Shown here piece after piece: positions 1 through 11,301 of a stretch of 64,000 nt of DNA. Every line of letters starts with the position of its first letter. Positions within the stretch are counted from its first letter, which is position 1. Source of the stretch: Evernia prunastri. Lineage: Eukaryota > Ascomycota > Lecanoromycetes > Lecanorales > Parmeliaceae. The translations under genes and the position numbers were made by a program. The stretch covers positions 1 through 64,000 of the forward strand of contig NKYR01000141.1 of assembly GCA_003184365.1 (NCBI GenBank), written 5' to 3'. The notes below the pieces were generated by a model. It searched no databases and had not been told where the DNA came from. It saw nothing but the letters and a program-made list of their open reading frames with translations.

Positions 1-725
1 CTATGTGCTAGACACATAGCCATAAACACTCCCTATGTGCCTGACACCTAGGGTACGTCCGTAACATTCAGCGCTACAAATATTCGAGGAACTCCCTGAT
101 TAGTAAAGTAGTTTACTAGATAGGCGTATTAAGCAATCAAATCAAATCAAATCACGCATATATTATATATAAGTAATATCTATACTAATAGATAGATCAG
201 CTTAATTTATTAGAAATCTATAATAAAAATTATTATGAAGAGAGAGAAATAGATACTTCGACTATTTCTCTTTCTATAAGTCTTACTTTCGTTAATAATC
301 TTCTAATAATTTAAAAAAAATATATATTAATAATTTATAGAAAGAGATTTAAGAAACGAATATTATTATTAGTAAAAGCAGTTAACGTAAAGTCGTTATT
401 AATAAGATTTAAGATCATCTTATTATATCAGAATATTCTAATATAAGTATTAATAAAATTCTTTATTTTATATACGTAAAGTCGAAGTTTAACGAAAACG
501 ACTTTAAAAGTATTTAAGCTATAATTATTTAATATATNTGGGAGTTAGTCTAGCGCTGGGGTTACGAGGATATGCCTTTTCAGGCCTCTATTGGACTCAG
601 AGCCCTGGCGTTAGGTAGACGCAACCACGTATCGACTTTCTGTATAGCCTCATGATTGCCATTTGCGTGATTCAGCCTCATGGTTGCCATTGTTTGCTAC
701 AGGGAAGAGATTTAGGATACTAACC
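1..725. repeat. Copy 1 of left-edge duplicated AT-rich repeat (A, N join, B)
   Basis: Bases 1-537 recur almost exactly at 1030-1566, and 539-725 recur at 2187-2373. Block A opens with a short hairpin (CTATGTG and CACATAG around 5 nt) and is very AT-rich from about 130 on, with further inverted repeats such as AGAGAAATAG with CTATTTCTCT near 243-270. A single N at 538 joins A directly to B, whereas the second copy has about 620 bp between them. This copy therefore probably has a missing interior at an assembly join. No coding potential is seen. The AT-rich, TpA-rich composition is what repeat-induced point mutation (RIP) leaves in fungal repeats, which is an inference here. Confidence 0.85.
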
Positions 726-1029
726 ACGAATGGTTCGTTTTGCCTGTAGGTAGGCCACACCCGAGTGTCCAATGATCTGCTATCGAAACAGCTTCACAAC
801 GGTCCCGTTTGACAATTTTATTTTACTGTTCGCTTGCCAGTACGAACGGAAGGGTGGATGATCTAGTTGTAGTGTCAGAACCGTGCCCAGAGTCAAGTCT
901 AATGGGGGTAAATTGAATAAGACAACTAGATAAGGAGGAAATATGTACAGAAGAAGAGCGCTTAAATACTAGGAAGAATCCCCGCTAGCCTATGTGTCAA
1001 TGGGAATGTGTCAATAACCAATAAACACT

Positions 1030-2373
1030 CTATGTGCTAGACACATAGCCATAAACACTCCCTATGTGCCTGACACCTAGGGTACGTCCGTAACATTCAG
1101 CGCTACAAATATTCGAGGAACTCCCTGATTAGTAAAGTAGTTTACTAGATAGGCGTATTAAGCAATCAAATCAAATCAAATCACGCATATATTATATATA
1201 AGTAATATCTATACTAATAGATAGATCAGCTTAATTTATTAGAAATCTATAATAAAAATTATTATGAAGAGAGAGAAATAGATACTTCGACTATTTCTCT
1301 TTCTATAAGTCTTACTTTCGTTAATAATCTTCTAATAATTTAAAAAAAATATATATTAATAATTTATAGAAAGAGATTTAAGAAACGAATATTATTATTA
1401 GTAAAAGCAGTTAACGTAAAGTCGTTATTAATAAGATTTAAGATCATCTTATTATATCAGAATATTCTAATATAAGTATTAATAAAATTCTTTATTTTAT
1501 ATACGTAAAGTCGAAGTTTAACGAAAACGACTTTAAAAGTATTTAAGCTATAATTATTTAATATATATTTAAAATATACTTTATATATATTGATTGATTG
1601 ATTGTTTTATACGCCTATGCTAGCTACTTGATGTAAGCTAATGAGGGTAACATTAACGCTGAACCAGCTTTACGGCTGGGCGTTGAAGAAACCTGAGGGC
1701 GAACCTCTGGACAAAAACTTCAACTAAACAGTACGCTCTCCCTTCTGCTGTGCTCCTTAGGAGCCCTATTACACCACCGCACATCTCTCTACTTCTTTGC
1801 GCCGACTCTTCTATTCTCTGACTTTTGTATCTCTGATCGCCCCCGCCTCTAGAGGCGGGTACGATCGCTTCTTCGTGCGCCCTTTTTGGGCTTAATGGTC
1901 TCCTCTACCCCGAGGGGTAGTCTTGACCGTTGGAGTTGTTCGCTGGCCAACTCGAAGCTGTTNCGCTTATATCGTTTCAGGCCTTGGTTGGAATGTTGGA
2001 ATACGTGTCCTCTACAGGGGAGGTAGCTCATTAGGAAGCAGCATAAGTAGCTGGCTTCTATCTGCATTTGACTCTTCATTCGAATTGATCTCTTTCAGAG
2101 TCATAGCATTCTTTCGTCCCGCCCGCCCACGCCTGTTGCATGTATATAGCTTCGTTTTTCACTCCAGGTCTATGCTGCTAGAAGCATGGGAGTTAGTCTA
2201 GCGCTGGGGTTACGAGGATATGCCTTTTCAGGCCTCTATTGGACTCAGAGCCCTGGCGTTAGGTAGACGCAACCACGTATCGACTTTCTGTATAGCCTCA
2301 TGATTGCCATTTGCGTGATTCAGCCTCATGGTTGCCATTGTTTGCTACAGGGAAGAGATTTAGGATACTAACC
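1030..2373. repeat. Copy 2 of left-edge duplicated repeat
   Basis: This is the fuller copy. It has block A (1030-1566), about 620 bp of interior (1567-2186) including a TTGA microsatellite near 1590-1602 and a single N at 1963, then block B (2187-2373). The 726-1029 stretch between the copies is single-copy within the window. I see no LTR termini, transposase or reverse transcriptase, so the element class is unknown. Confidence 0.8.
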
Positions 2374-3502
2374 GTGACAAAGAAACAGGCAACACAGGAG
2401 GATGCATGAAAGGTCCTAGATCAGTCCAGCAATCCATGACACCAATCTATCGCACGATTCGGAGCAGCCTCACTGGGTTTCTTTGTGTTTTGTGCTCATT
2501 GTTCGCGAGCTTTCCACCATGGTCTCCAGGTACCGATTGTATAACCCACTGATCTCTCTGCGCATTCATACGTAAGGTCCGTATTCTATTCAGGATGTCG
2601 TTCTTCAATTTCAGACTCGTAGAGGCTGTTGGGAAGTAGTCGGATTTGGCAACTCGCTGCCATACGCAAGGACTGCACGCGGTATACTCGAAGTCTTCTT
2701 TCCATGAGTGAACCCCTATTCTTTGTCATTCGCAAGCTCCTGAAGATCGAGCTCTAGGCCCTCAGTAGAGACACTGTTGGGTACTGCGTGTCAAAGATTT
2801 CCAACACTGATCCTAGATGCTGCTGATACCAGTGTCCACTGGGCCTTGTTTGCGTCATCTAGGATGTATTGTTGGTCTTCCACCCACAAGCTTTGTCAGC
2901 CGAGGCAAGTGATGCAGAGTCGGAGAAGATCATCTCTCTTCACCTATACAAGGAGAAAGGAATCTCGCTTCCGGGAGTCCGATAAATTGTCTGGTCTGAT
3001 ATTAATCGCGCCATGCGTTGATCCTACCAAAGAATGAGGTTTCCATGAGAGCCGACTTGATAGGATGCCCTGAACTTCACTTTCCAAGCGTAAAAAGGAG
3101 CGCGTGAAAACAATGATCAGGTCTTTTGAAGCAGTTCAGTCTCTGGCCATCGAGGACTGGGGCCTCATGACTCCGCTCATTGTTCTTGAGAGTGTTGGTG
3201 GCCGATAATTCATCAGGCCGTTAAAAGCTCTGCTCTTCAACAGACCTCTCGGCCGTAGACACGAGTAGTGAAGGAGCCTGAAGAACTTTTAGATCTTACG
3301 ACTTTGTGAATATTCACAGAAGTGAATTTTGTCACCCGTCTAATGGTCCAGACCCATTCACTCATATGGATAACGTGTTGTCACTTCTAGAGATTAGGTC
3401 ACCTCCTCTCTCTTCGAGACCCGTTGAGTTTAAGGTCAGTTGGTCACCCTTGCTAGTCCTACTCCTTCTCCTCCTCTTTCATCGTATGCTGTCTGGAGCA
3501 CA
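2374..3502. other. No intact gene; possible decayed coding on minus strand
   Basis: Short protein-like runs on the minus strand around 2600-2950 are broken by several stops. I could not assign them to a family. The rest looks like ordinary intergenic sequence. Confidence 0.4.
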
Positions 3503-4312
3503 ATGCCGACCACAAACCTGCTGACAGACCTCCCCCTGCTCTCTCTACCGCTGCCGCCTCCGCTACCACTACTCCATCAGCCGCAGATCCCACCGGCCAC
3601 CAAGGTGAAACTCATGCCCAGAATCTCCAGCATCGATGGCTCGTGCGTGACCCACATCCATCCCGTCTCCTACTCCAAGCCCAAATATCAACAACATCCA
3701 CACAACATCCACAATAAAAGCCGCGTCAACACCCACCCCAGCGCCATCCACCGCACCCCGTAGCTGCGCGGCCTGTCTCTGCACTCGCACGACCTCGACC
3801 CGACCTGGACCGACGTCGAGCCCGCGCAGGGTCCGTCGTTCGAGCGCTCTCCGCTGCTAGCTAGGGCTGGGCGCGTATCGGCTGCTGTGCGATTGGGTCT
3901 TTGGGATCCCACAAGCGCCCTCGTTCGGGCCCGGGTGGGGGGGAAGGGGGGGAGGGGTAGGATGTGGGGCTGGGGTCACTAGGTTGTCCCGCGGGAGAGG
4001 GGGGGTGGCGCGGACTGGGGAGGGAGGGAGGGAATGGGGGTCCGGATGTGAAGATGCGGGCTCAAGGCTGGCTGTTTCTCTACCGTTGCAGGGGTTGAGG
4101 ATGGTTGGGAAAGGAGGGAGGTTTGTGAAGGTTCGGGACTCGGTGGGGATATGATGGACGAGCTTTGTAGTGGTTGGAAGAGTTGGGATGTCGATCTAAG
4201 CATACATAATCGCTTCAATCAGTATCGCGCGGCGCTGAAATTGCCGTTACTGCTGAGCGGACATCAAATGAGTCTCTGCCTAAACGCCAAGATCATAACA
4301 GTCGTTTGCTAG
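3503..4312 (+). CDS. Possible three-exon hypothetical protein
   Basis: I do not recognise this gene. A model with exons 3503-3604, 3764-3956 and 4092-4312 is phase-consistent at both GT-AG junctions and gives 171 residues. The N-terminus is Leu/Pro-rich, the middle is Arg-rich, and the C-terminus ends in an Ile-Thr-Val-Val-Cys tail. Its stop lies two bases from the stop of the convergent dehydrogenase gene. The G-rich tract at 3930-4035 falls in the second intron. Against the model are a weak acceptor before exon 2, low-complexity sequence and overlapping open frames on the other strand. It may not be real. Confidence 0.3.
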
Positions 4313-4314
4313 GA

Positions 4315-5418
4315 TCACATGTTTCCCATAATGCCAGGCTGTATCTTCTCCAACTTCGCCGAGAGCTCGTCCCACACCCTCTTTTGGAGCTCGGGTCCCT
4401 CCTCGCCTACAACCAACGGTGCCGGCCTATGATCCCACAGTCAGCCGGTTCCCACCCTGCAATTCTCCCTCAAAACATGGTAAGAATAATCGGATGAAAC
4501 GTACTGCTCGATCTCACAGTTTTCCAAATACTGCCCATGTGTCTCCTCGCCGCCTTCTACCGCATTGACCAAACTGCGACTGCCGTGTTCCGTGCTCCTC
4601 GCGAGGAAGAACTTCATGACATGGAGCCACCAGGGGGCATCCCGAGATAGCTCAGAATGGCAGAGCCCGGGGGTTAGATAGTTGATTATGACGTTGGATT
4701 TGCCGCTTCGTCTGGTGCGGGTGGCGAGTTCGCGGCAAGGGTAGACTTGGAGAAGTTTCGAGACTTGGTATCTGCGTCTAGTCAGCGGGTTGATTTTGTC
4801 AAAGTTTTGAAGAGATGAGCTATGGTGATACCTGTCAGGCATGTTTGCGGTCTCTTCGTCGTTCAGGGCATCGAATATGCTCTCGCTCTTCCTCTCGATG
4901 AATGGGGACCAAGCATGAACCTCCGAGCAGGTCACAGCCAGATGGGGCGTGAAGTTGTATTTCTGTCCACTTTCCCGCAGCTTCGGCAAAAGTAGCAGCG
5001 CCAGGAGGAACGTGCTGACGACGTTCGTCGTGATGGTCGACTCGTTGTCTTCCATGACAGACCACTTCTTCGTCGCAATCCCGGCATTCGCGACCACGGC
5101 GTCTAACCTGTCTAAAGTCTCCGCCTTCTTCGCAAAATCCTTGACAGATTCATAGTTCCCAAGATCAAGATGCCACACCTCGACAACTCCTTTCCGGCTG
5201 GTAGAGTGTTCAATTGACTCTTTGGCAGCCTCACCTTTGGAGAGGGTGCGGACTGCCAGGACGACTTTGGCGGCACTTAGACGGGTAAAATGGCGCGCTG
5301 CCTCAAGACCTAAGCCAGTATTGGAGCCAGTCACAATTATAGTCTCGCCTGAATATGAGCGCGATGGATATGGGAGTTTGATGAAGAGTTGACTGTAAAG
5401 GAAGTTATGACCGGTCAT
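4315..5418 (-). CDS. Short-chain dehydrogenase/reductase (retinol dehydrogenase-like)
   Basis: Exons on the minus strand are 4832-5418, 4505-4771 and 4315-4426, giving 321 residues. The introns are 60 and 78 nt, both GT-AG with matching phase. The first is in frame and could be missed as 20 extra residues. Motifs are the cofactor-binding TGSNTGLG near residue 31, NAG after the central strand, and the catalytic Tyr-x3-Lys (YQVSK), which is formed only after the first intron is removed. The last exon restores the family's usual Lys/Leu-rich C-terminus ending in GIMGNM. It should be a soluble NAD(P)(H)-dependent oxidoreductase; the substrate cannot be told. The start is supported by the aromatic N-terminus common in these fungal enzymes. 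Confidence 0.9.
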
Positions 5419-5813
5419 GATTGCTGTGGTGATCTCGGTGATGGATCGTATGAGATGCTTGCGTGATGAGGGGTATATATTTTGAATTGAAGGAATTTTT
5501 CTGCCTGTATAATCTTTAGGAATTCCGGGAGAACTGAGTTATTTACGAAATACCAAGACCTGGCATTTCTGGTATATGTGATGTCATGAAACGGATATAA
5601 GAGCACTTTGGCTTAAAGCCGAAGCCGAAGCCGATCCCTTTGCCTTCCCGAGGACCTTGATATCGGGAGCATCTATTGCCCCGGGTCTGGGAGGCTTAGT
5701 TACCTATGCCCCAACGGTCTGGGTGACAGCGAAGCGGTGACTGAGATCAAGTGGGAGGGTCTATCAGAATGATTTCCGCAAGTAGTCATTTGTCTCCAAT
5801 GCCGCTGATAGAG
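5419..5813. other. Intergenic, dehydrogenase promoter side
   Basis: This holds the upstream region of the dehydrogenase, with a TATA-like stretch at 5474-5481, and the downstream region of the arrestin gene. A small GAAGCC triplet-like repeat lies near 5617-5634. No gene is seen. Confidence 0.6.
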
Positions 5814-7184
5814 CTAGTCAGTCGCCGCAGGGTCTAAGGCCGCAGCAGTAGAAGATTCAGCTGCATCCAATGTTGCGCCTTCAACGTGCTCAGTGTGTCT
5901 ATGTTCATGATCCCCCGTGCTGTCAGCCCGAGTTGAATACTCCGGCACAGCTTCGTGTGCGACGAAGTGGTACGGAGGCGGAGGGTCATTGTCCTCGCCT
6001 TCCATCACCAGGGCTGGCTCGTTATATTCTGCTCCTTGCGAGTCATACTCTTCCGCCAATAGTGTGCAACGCTTGTAGTCGCCAAAGACAAGGTGCTCCT
6101 TCCCAGCGCATTCCAGTCTCACAAACACCTTCAACGAGTAGGTGCGCGCAATGTTGAAGGTTTTGAAAGTGGGCGGTAGATCCGAACTAACAATCGTATC
6201 CATCACCTTTTTCAAATCCAGATAATCCTCAACTCGCGGTCTTCGGGTCGCGAATTCTGCTTCTTGTAGCGTGATTTCCTTGGTCCATCGAGTGGACTCA
6301 TATCCACCACCGCGTTTCGGACCCGAAATAGAGGTCTCTTCGCAGAGGTAGATAATCACTCTTTTAAGATGGAAAATTGGCGGGGGCACGGTCGAAGTCT
6401 CCAAGTCGTAATGGACTTGTAGAAGGAGCGGTAATGGTTGACCGATGATGGCAGCTGATGGTGTTTGCACCCTTATCTCAAAGACGGCTTTAGGTAAGTG
6501 CTCCGTGGCTGGTGGTTTCAACTTCAACTTCTCTTTAATGGTAAGAGGGCGGTGGGCGAGCTCGCGTTCCTCTCTGGGCAAAAGGAGTAAGCTTCGGTAT
6601 ATGAAGGTTGCGCTTTTGGTGTTGTAATTTGGAGTCGGCTGTTGTATGCTCCTGGGCCTGTATACTAGTATCTCTTTTTTCTTAACGCAGCCCTCATTCG
6701 TGTAGTAACCGTCCTTGGACGGCGGTATAAGTGTGGCTTGAAGCTCATACACAATCGAACAAGATCCGTCTTGAACGTTGTCAGCCACAAACGAGATGGG
6801 AAGTGGTTGATTAGGATCAGAGTTGAAATATGGCGAGGGTGCAAATGAATTCCTTTGAGAAGCGCTACAATCGAGCGGATTGGTGAAGCTGAAAGACCAT
6901 CTGTTACGATCCATGTCTTCGTTCTGGATGTACGGAGCATAAAGCCTTCTCGGGCCAGTGACAAGAGTCTTTTTGAAGGAAAACAGTTGTACAGAATCAG
7001 GGGTGCGAGGCCAATACTTTGCAGTGGTGCTCCTACCCGTGAATTCAACCGTGATAGACCCAACATCTGCTTCTTGACCCTTTACATGTTGGCTGATGAG
7101 GGAAACAGAGCCAGACACGGTATTACCAGCTCTGTATTTATGCGTTGGTGTATCGATTTGAAGGAAGCAGGGCATTATGGACAT
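5814..7184 (-). CDS. Arrestin-like trafficking adaptor with PY motif
   Basis: A single open frame of 456 residues. It resembles fungal alpha-arrestins: an N-terminal beta-rich half with the family's typical GNTVSGSV segment, a middle half covering the C-terminal arrestin fold, and a disordered acidic tail. The tail has PPPPY at about residues 401-405, a PPxY motif. In yeast, alpha-arrestins use such motifs to recruit the Rsp5 HECT ubiquitin ligase to plasma-membrane transporters for endocytosis; that role is inferred. The final 50 residues are rich in His, Glu, Ala and Ser. No intron is needed. The start is the first Met of the frame, with a second Met three codons on. Confidence 0.85.
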   Translation of the reverse strand: MSIMPCFLQIDTPTHKYRAGNTVSGSVSLISQHVKGQEADVGSITVEFTGRSTTAKYWPRTPDSVQLFSFKKTLVTGPRRLYAPYIQNEDMDRNRWSFSFTNPLDCSASQRNSFAPSPYFNSDPNQPLPISFVADNVQDGSCSIVYELQATLIPPSKDGYYTNEGCVKKKEILVYRPRSIQQPTPNYNTKSATFIYRSLLLLPREERELAHRPLTIKEKLKLKPPATEHLPKAVFEIRVQTPSAAIIGQPLPLLLQVHYDLETSTVPPPIFHLKRVIIYLCEETSISGPKRGGGYESTRWTKEITLQEAEFATRRPRVEDYLDLKKVMDTIVSSDLPPTFKTFNIARTYSLKVFVRLECAGKEHLVFGDYKRCTLLAEEYDSQGAEYNEPALVMEGEDNDPPPPYHFVAHEAVPEYSTRADSTGDHEHRHTEHVEGATLDAAESSTAAALDPAATD

Positions 7185-7552
7185 CGCTGGAGAAAACCGT
7201 TAGCCACTACTGCAATACTGCCTACGACTCAGTCATAATTCAAGTGAGATCAAAAACACACGTTCCAAGAAGTGGTGGAATATGGGAGTCGGGACTTTTG
7301 TTGTAGAGGGCTGCCTCTTTGGATGAGGATGACTAAAGGATCAAGCTTATGAAGGAAGTACCTAGGCTATCGCTTAGCTGAGAATCTTCAGATGGATCAT
7401 GTCCTCGAGATTTGTGCATATCAGATGCATTCGGTCCGAGTTGATGCGCGAAAGTGGAGCATATTTCGGCACCTCTTCGGCGAATCATTAGCGTATGCAG
7501 AAAACGTTACATCTCTTGGCGCTGAGAAAAATTCTCTCCCTCCTTCTCTTCT
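7185..7552. other. Intergenic, arrestin promoter side
   Basis: This is the upstream region of the arrestin gene. I see no convincing gene; a 67-codon plus-strand frame here has no recognisable features. Confidence 0.5.
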
Positions 7553-7897
7553 TCAACAGCTACAATCAATCCCCCCCACCACTCCGGCATACTGAAGCAT
7601 AACCCAAGCAGCGGATTCTTGCACACCTATGGTGTTCCAGACGAGCTTCTGCCAACAGGTGCGTGGCTTTTCCTGTGAAAGACCCGTGAAAGCGGCTTGG
7701 GATCGTGCGAGGTCGATGAGGGTTTGCGACTGGGGGGGGGTTAGAGTATCTTTTGTGAGCTGTTTGGAGAGGGAGGTGGGAGAGGGAGAGGTGTGGTGGG
7801 AGAGGATGAGAGAGGGTGGTATTCTTGAGGGGGGAGAGGGGGAAGAGGGGGAAGAGGGAGAGGAAGGGAAGGAGAGGGAGGGAGGGGGAGGAGGCAT
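7553..7897 (-). CDS. Pro/Ser-rich small hypothetical protein
   Basis: An open frame of 114 residues that I do not recognise. The first 50 residues are low-complexity Pro and Ser, encoded by the purine-rich tract at about 7740-7895. The remaining 60 are of normal composition, with Trp and Gln residues and a hydrophobic end. The low-complexity half could be a chance open frame, so only the C-terminal half supports coding. Confidence 0.35.
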   Translation of the reverse strand: MPPPPPSLSFPSSPSSPSSPSPPSRIPPSLILSHHTSPSPTSLSKQLTKDTLTPPQSQTLIDLARSQAAFTGLSQEKPRTCWQKLVWNTIGVQESAAWVMLQYAGVVGGIDCSC

Positions 7898-8305
7898 GGA
7901 TGGGGCTGGATGGTTTTATGCTGGTTGGTGAGTGGACTAAATTAGATATCTATGCAGAGGTAATCGCTCTATGTATGTGCGAAGAAGGATATACAACCCA
8001 ACCTAACTAACACAGCTTGATTGCCAAAGAGCACATAGTCAAACATAAATTTAAGTCAGCGAAGGTGATCTCCCGAACCGACTGATCAAATAATCATCGC
8101 GTGTACCCTTCTCTCGCCAAATCATCTCCACCCCAATCCAGTGCAACGTCGTATTCATACATCTTTAATAACAACATCCCAATATTACCTCCTCTTCTGC
8201 GTATTGAAACCCAGATGCCCCATCATGCCCCCGCCGCCCATTATCTTCCTGCTCTCTTCTTCCGGGACTCCTAAATATTCACCCCCCTCTCTACGAGCCT
8301 CCCCT
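7898..8305. other. Intergenic
   Basis: Downstream of the GH16 gene and upstream of the Pro/Ser-rich ORF. It holds a pyrimidine-rich stretch near 8200-8310. No gene is seen. Confidence 0.5.
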
Positions 8306-9580
8306 CTAAACACGCATGTCCGCCAACCGACTCCCCAATCCGCGCCGGTGCGACACCCGAGAGCCCTGAGCCGTCATGTTGCGGATTTCGGGCGGAAGGA
8401 CGATGACGTCCTTCTTGACCGCCGACGTCGCGCTGTACACCTTCAACGAGTTGATCGTCCAGTACGCGCCCGCGAAGGCCCGGGGGTTGTTCTGCACGAA
8501 GTCTTGGCAGGAGCTCGCTTGGGAGGAGCATTGGGGCGTTTGGCTCCAAACGCCGCCGGCCCAGTCGCCTGTTTTATCACCCCCGACGTCAGCTTTGGAG
8601 CCGGCTAGTATGGTCAGGTAAGTGGTAGGAAGGAAGGGGAGACGTACCGCAGAAGGTGGTGTCGAAGACGATGTTGTGGTTTCGGAAGTGGTCGTCGATC
8701 GTGCACCCGGCCCCGCCTACGAAGGAGGCCGTCGGAGTCCCCCAGCCGGCCGGGTTCGGGGATCCCGAGAGCGCGTCGGCGGGGATGGCGCTGCGGGGGA
8801 AGTAGAAGATGTTGATGGCGTCGCTCGTCCATTCCAGGGCGTAGATCCCGCCGCCGTGACCGTTGAAGCCGTCGCCGAAGGACGGCGTGCCGCCGTTCTC
8901 GATCCCGCAGCCCCAGCCGCAGTCCTGGTTCATCAGGGTGCAGCCGGAACTGGTGTGCAGTGTCATGGCGTTTTGCGCTTGGTAGTTGACGCCTTCGATG
9001 ATGTCGATTTCGCCGTTGTTGGGCCACTGGTGATGATGCTCTCGGTCAGTGTGTATCCCGTGCAGATTCTTCCATCAGGGGTTGTTGCTTGGGATGTTGG
9101 GAACAAAGGAGGTGAGTGGGGGTGTAGCTCACCGAGGGACCTGTACTCCAGAAAGCGGGCCAGATGCCACAGGCAGCACTGGGCATGTGTTGCAGGTCGA
9201 GGACTACGAGTCCATGTGTATACTGGTTTCGGCTCGTGATCCGTACGCTGTTGCGGCCACGGCCCGAGGCGATATTGGTGGAGTCGGATCGGATGGATAC
9301 AACCCCGTTGTCGACGCTAATTAGGTTTGCGTTCTGCGCGTCGGATTCGTCGAGATAGTTGACGTAGCCGTTGGTTGGGTCATATTCCTGGTAGGATATC
9401 AGCGCATTGGATTTGCGGTATAACTCGGGTGGGTTATTGGGGGAGGGGACCCACGGTGTCGAAAGTAAACATGTTAAAGAAATTATTGCCCGAGTAATCA
9501 TCTTGGAGCGTATAGGCAGCAGCGGCAATCTCAGTTAAGCCAGCAGCGACAAAAAGAAGTGTAACCGTAGAGAAACGCAT
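8306..9580 (-). CDS. Secreted GH16 endo-beta-1,3(4)-glucanase
   Basis: Four exons on the minus strand (9455-9580, 9133-9387, 8648-9026, 8306-8568) give 340 residues. Introns are 67, 106 and 79 nt, GT-AG, all phase-consistent. Residues 1-21 form a signal peptide ending in an Ala run. The catalytic GEIDIIE is at residues 132-138, with Glu133 the expected nucleophile, Asp135 and Glu138 the acid/base, preceded by WPNN as in fungal laminarinase-type GH16 enzymes. The motif sits directly after the second junction, so it is intact only when spliced. Cys residues in the second half fit a secreted fold. It should cleave beta-1,3/1,4-glucan in cell walls outside the cell. The first exon was chosen because it supplies the signal peptide and joins in phase. 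Confidence 0.93.
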
Positions 9581-11301
9581 ATTGATGGCGAAGAAGAACT
9601 ATGCAAACAAACTCGGAATGTGGTAGAGACAGCTCTTTGCAGGAATTGTCGCACCAGGAAGCAATATGAGGACTCAAATTTAACTGTCTATGCTTGCCCA
9701 CAGGCATCATATACCCACCATCTGCGATGTATATAAACACCTGGAATACGACCATCTTGCACTTACGGATCAGGCGGAAGCGAGTACCGAGTACTCAGAG
9801 TCATCTTTCCTCTTCTTGCTTCAGAGAACATCAAGCATGCATTGACACAAGAAGAATCTATTAGATCATGATACCCAGAATCCGAATTGCATCTGTGGAG
9901 AATCGGCTGAATGGGGTTCGAAGTAGTGGCTAATATTCAGACCCTTGGGAGAAAGTTGGCCAAGTCTAAGCCAATCTGGGCCAATCTGGTTAGATGTTCA
10001 GCAAGGAGGTTGGATCCAGCGGAGCTGAAAAGAAAAAGGTCACGAGCGTCTTCTGATTTCAGTCTTTGATCTCATCTATTCTTTGTGTTTCATCATATCG
10101 TGAAGAAGTTTATCGATCGCTGATGATATGCTTGTCACGACGTTTGCAGTAATACTGTCAGATTTTTATTCTTCAGGTGTCTTTAAATTGCAGCTGTATT
10201 CCTATTTTTGATTTTGAACATTCTTTAGAGATTACCGCCAAAACTCCTTTGAGCCTCCCTCACTTATAAGACCTACCTCATCTATCAAGAGTAGGATAGA
10301 GTGACGGTGCTCCTTCAAGGCCACCGCGGGTACTGTTAGGTGACATGATCGTCGCTGAGTAGACCTGCCTGAGACAGTGGTAAAGAGCTGGTACAGCTGG
10401 CTAGCCGAGCGTGTAAAGGTCTGTATACTGAACACCTTCAGAGAGATCCAGGACATTGAGATGACAGTGGAGATTGAAGCATCCAAAAGCAGACCATTGA
10501 GACAGCATAATCAGATTTAGCCTGCGGGTACATGTGGAGTGCATGATGGAAAGTTGTATAGTAATCGTGAAATGGGTATATATTATTGAGAGGCACAGAT
10601 TATCCATGTGGCATCAAGCGCTGCATACGGAAATAAGGTACCTACCTAGTCAGGGTAGTCTAGTCTCCGGAGCTTCGGGAAGACGACCGATCTCCCGGTC
10701 CTCGTACCTGCAGGGAAACGAGCCAATCGGAGAGTTTAGATGTTTCGGCATTTGAAAGAGAATCGAAGTTTTTTAGATTGTCATTGACAAGATGGGTTTG
10801 CACTAACCATCATTGTGCAGCTATGGAGAATGGCATCCGGCAAATTGGGCTGCATGATGTTGTATCCTGGCGCAGAATTTAATTGGTTTTTCATGCCTAC
10901 CGAGGCGGCGGGCAATCATCACAAGGAAATGTGCCGACCTTGTCCCCCGACAGAATTTGATTCCGTCTCATATTAGATTGATTCTCACAGAGACGGAATC
11001 CTTGACATGTCACAGGAGGTATCATACAACTGATAACACCTTTCTAGACATGTATCCCTCGACGTATATGATGTTAGAGACGACCTGGCGGAGAAGAAGG
11101 CCTTCCACGTGCCACAGGTCTTGAGATCATCCCATTGACACGCCGTACGCCCCAGGGGCATTCCCTCCTAGCCTGGTTCTCCACCCAGCTACCCGCAGTT
11201 GACGATAAAATGGTCATCGCAGACCATAAATAATAGCAAAGCTAGATTCTCATCTGGCAGGAGTGTCACTGGAGATATAACCGCAAGGACGACTCCTTTG
11301 T
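9581..11301. other. Intergenic, about 1.7 kb
   Basis: This contains the GH16 promoter and only short open frames on either strand. No family is recognised and no repeat stands out. Confidence 0.55.
9727..9738 (-). promoter_or_regulatory. TATA-like box upstream of GH16 gene
   Basis: The minus strand reads TTTATATACAT about 150 bp before the GH16 start codon, a plausible core promoter element. Confidence 0.45.

Noticed and set aside
4441..5418. Reading the dehydrogenase as one uninterrupted 325-residue ORF
   Set aside because: It would insert 20 residues before the catalytic Tyr and lose the family's C-terminus; both are fixed by in-phase introns.
8141..9324. Plus-strand frames over the GH16 gene
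   Set aside because: Antisense shadows; the minus strand carries the catalytic motif and signal peptide.
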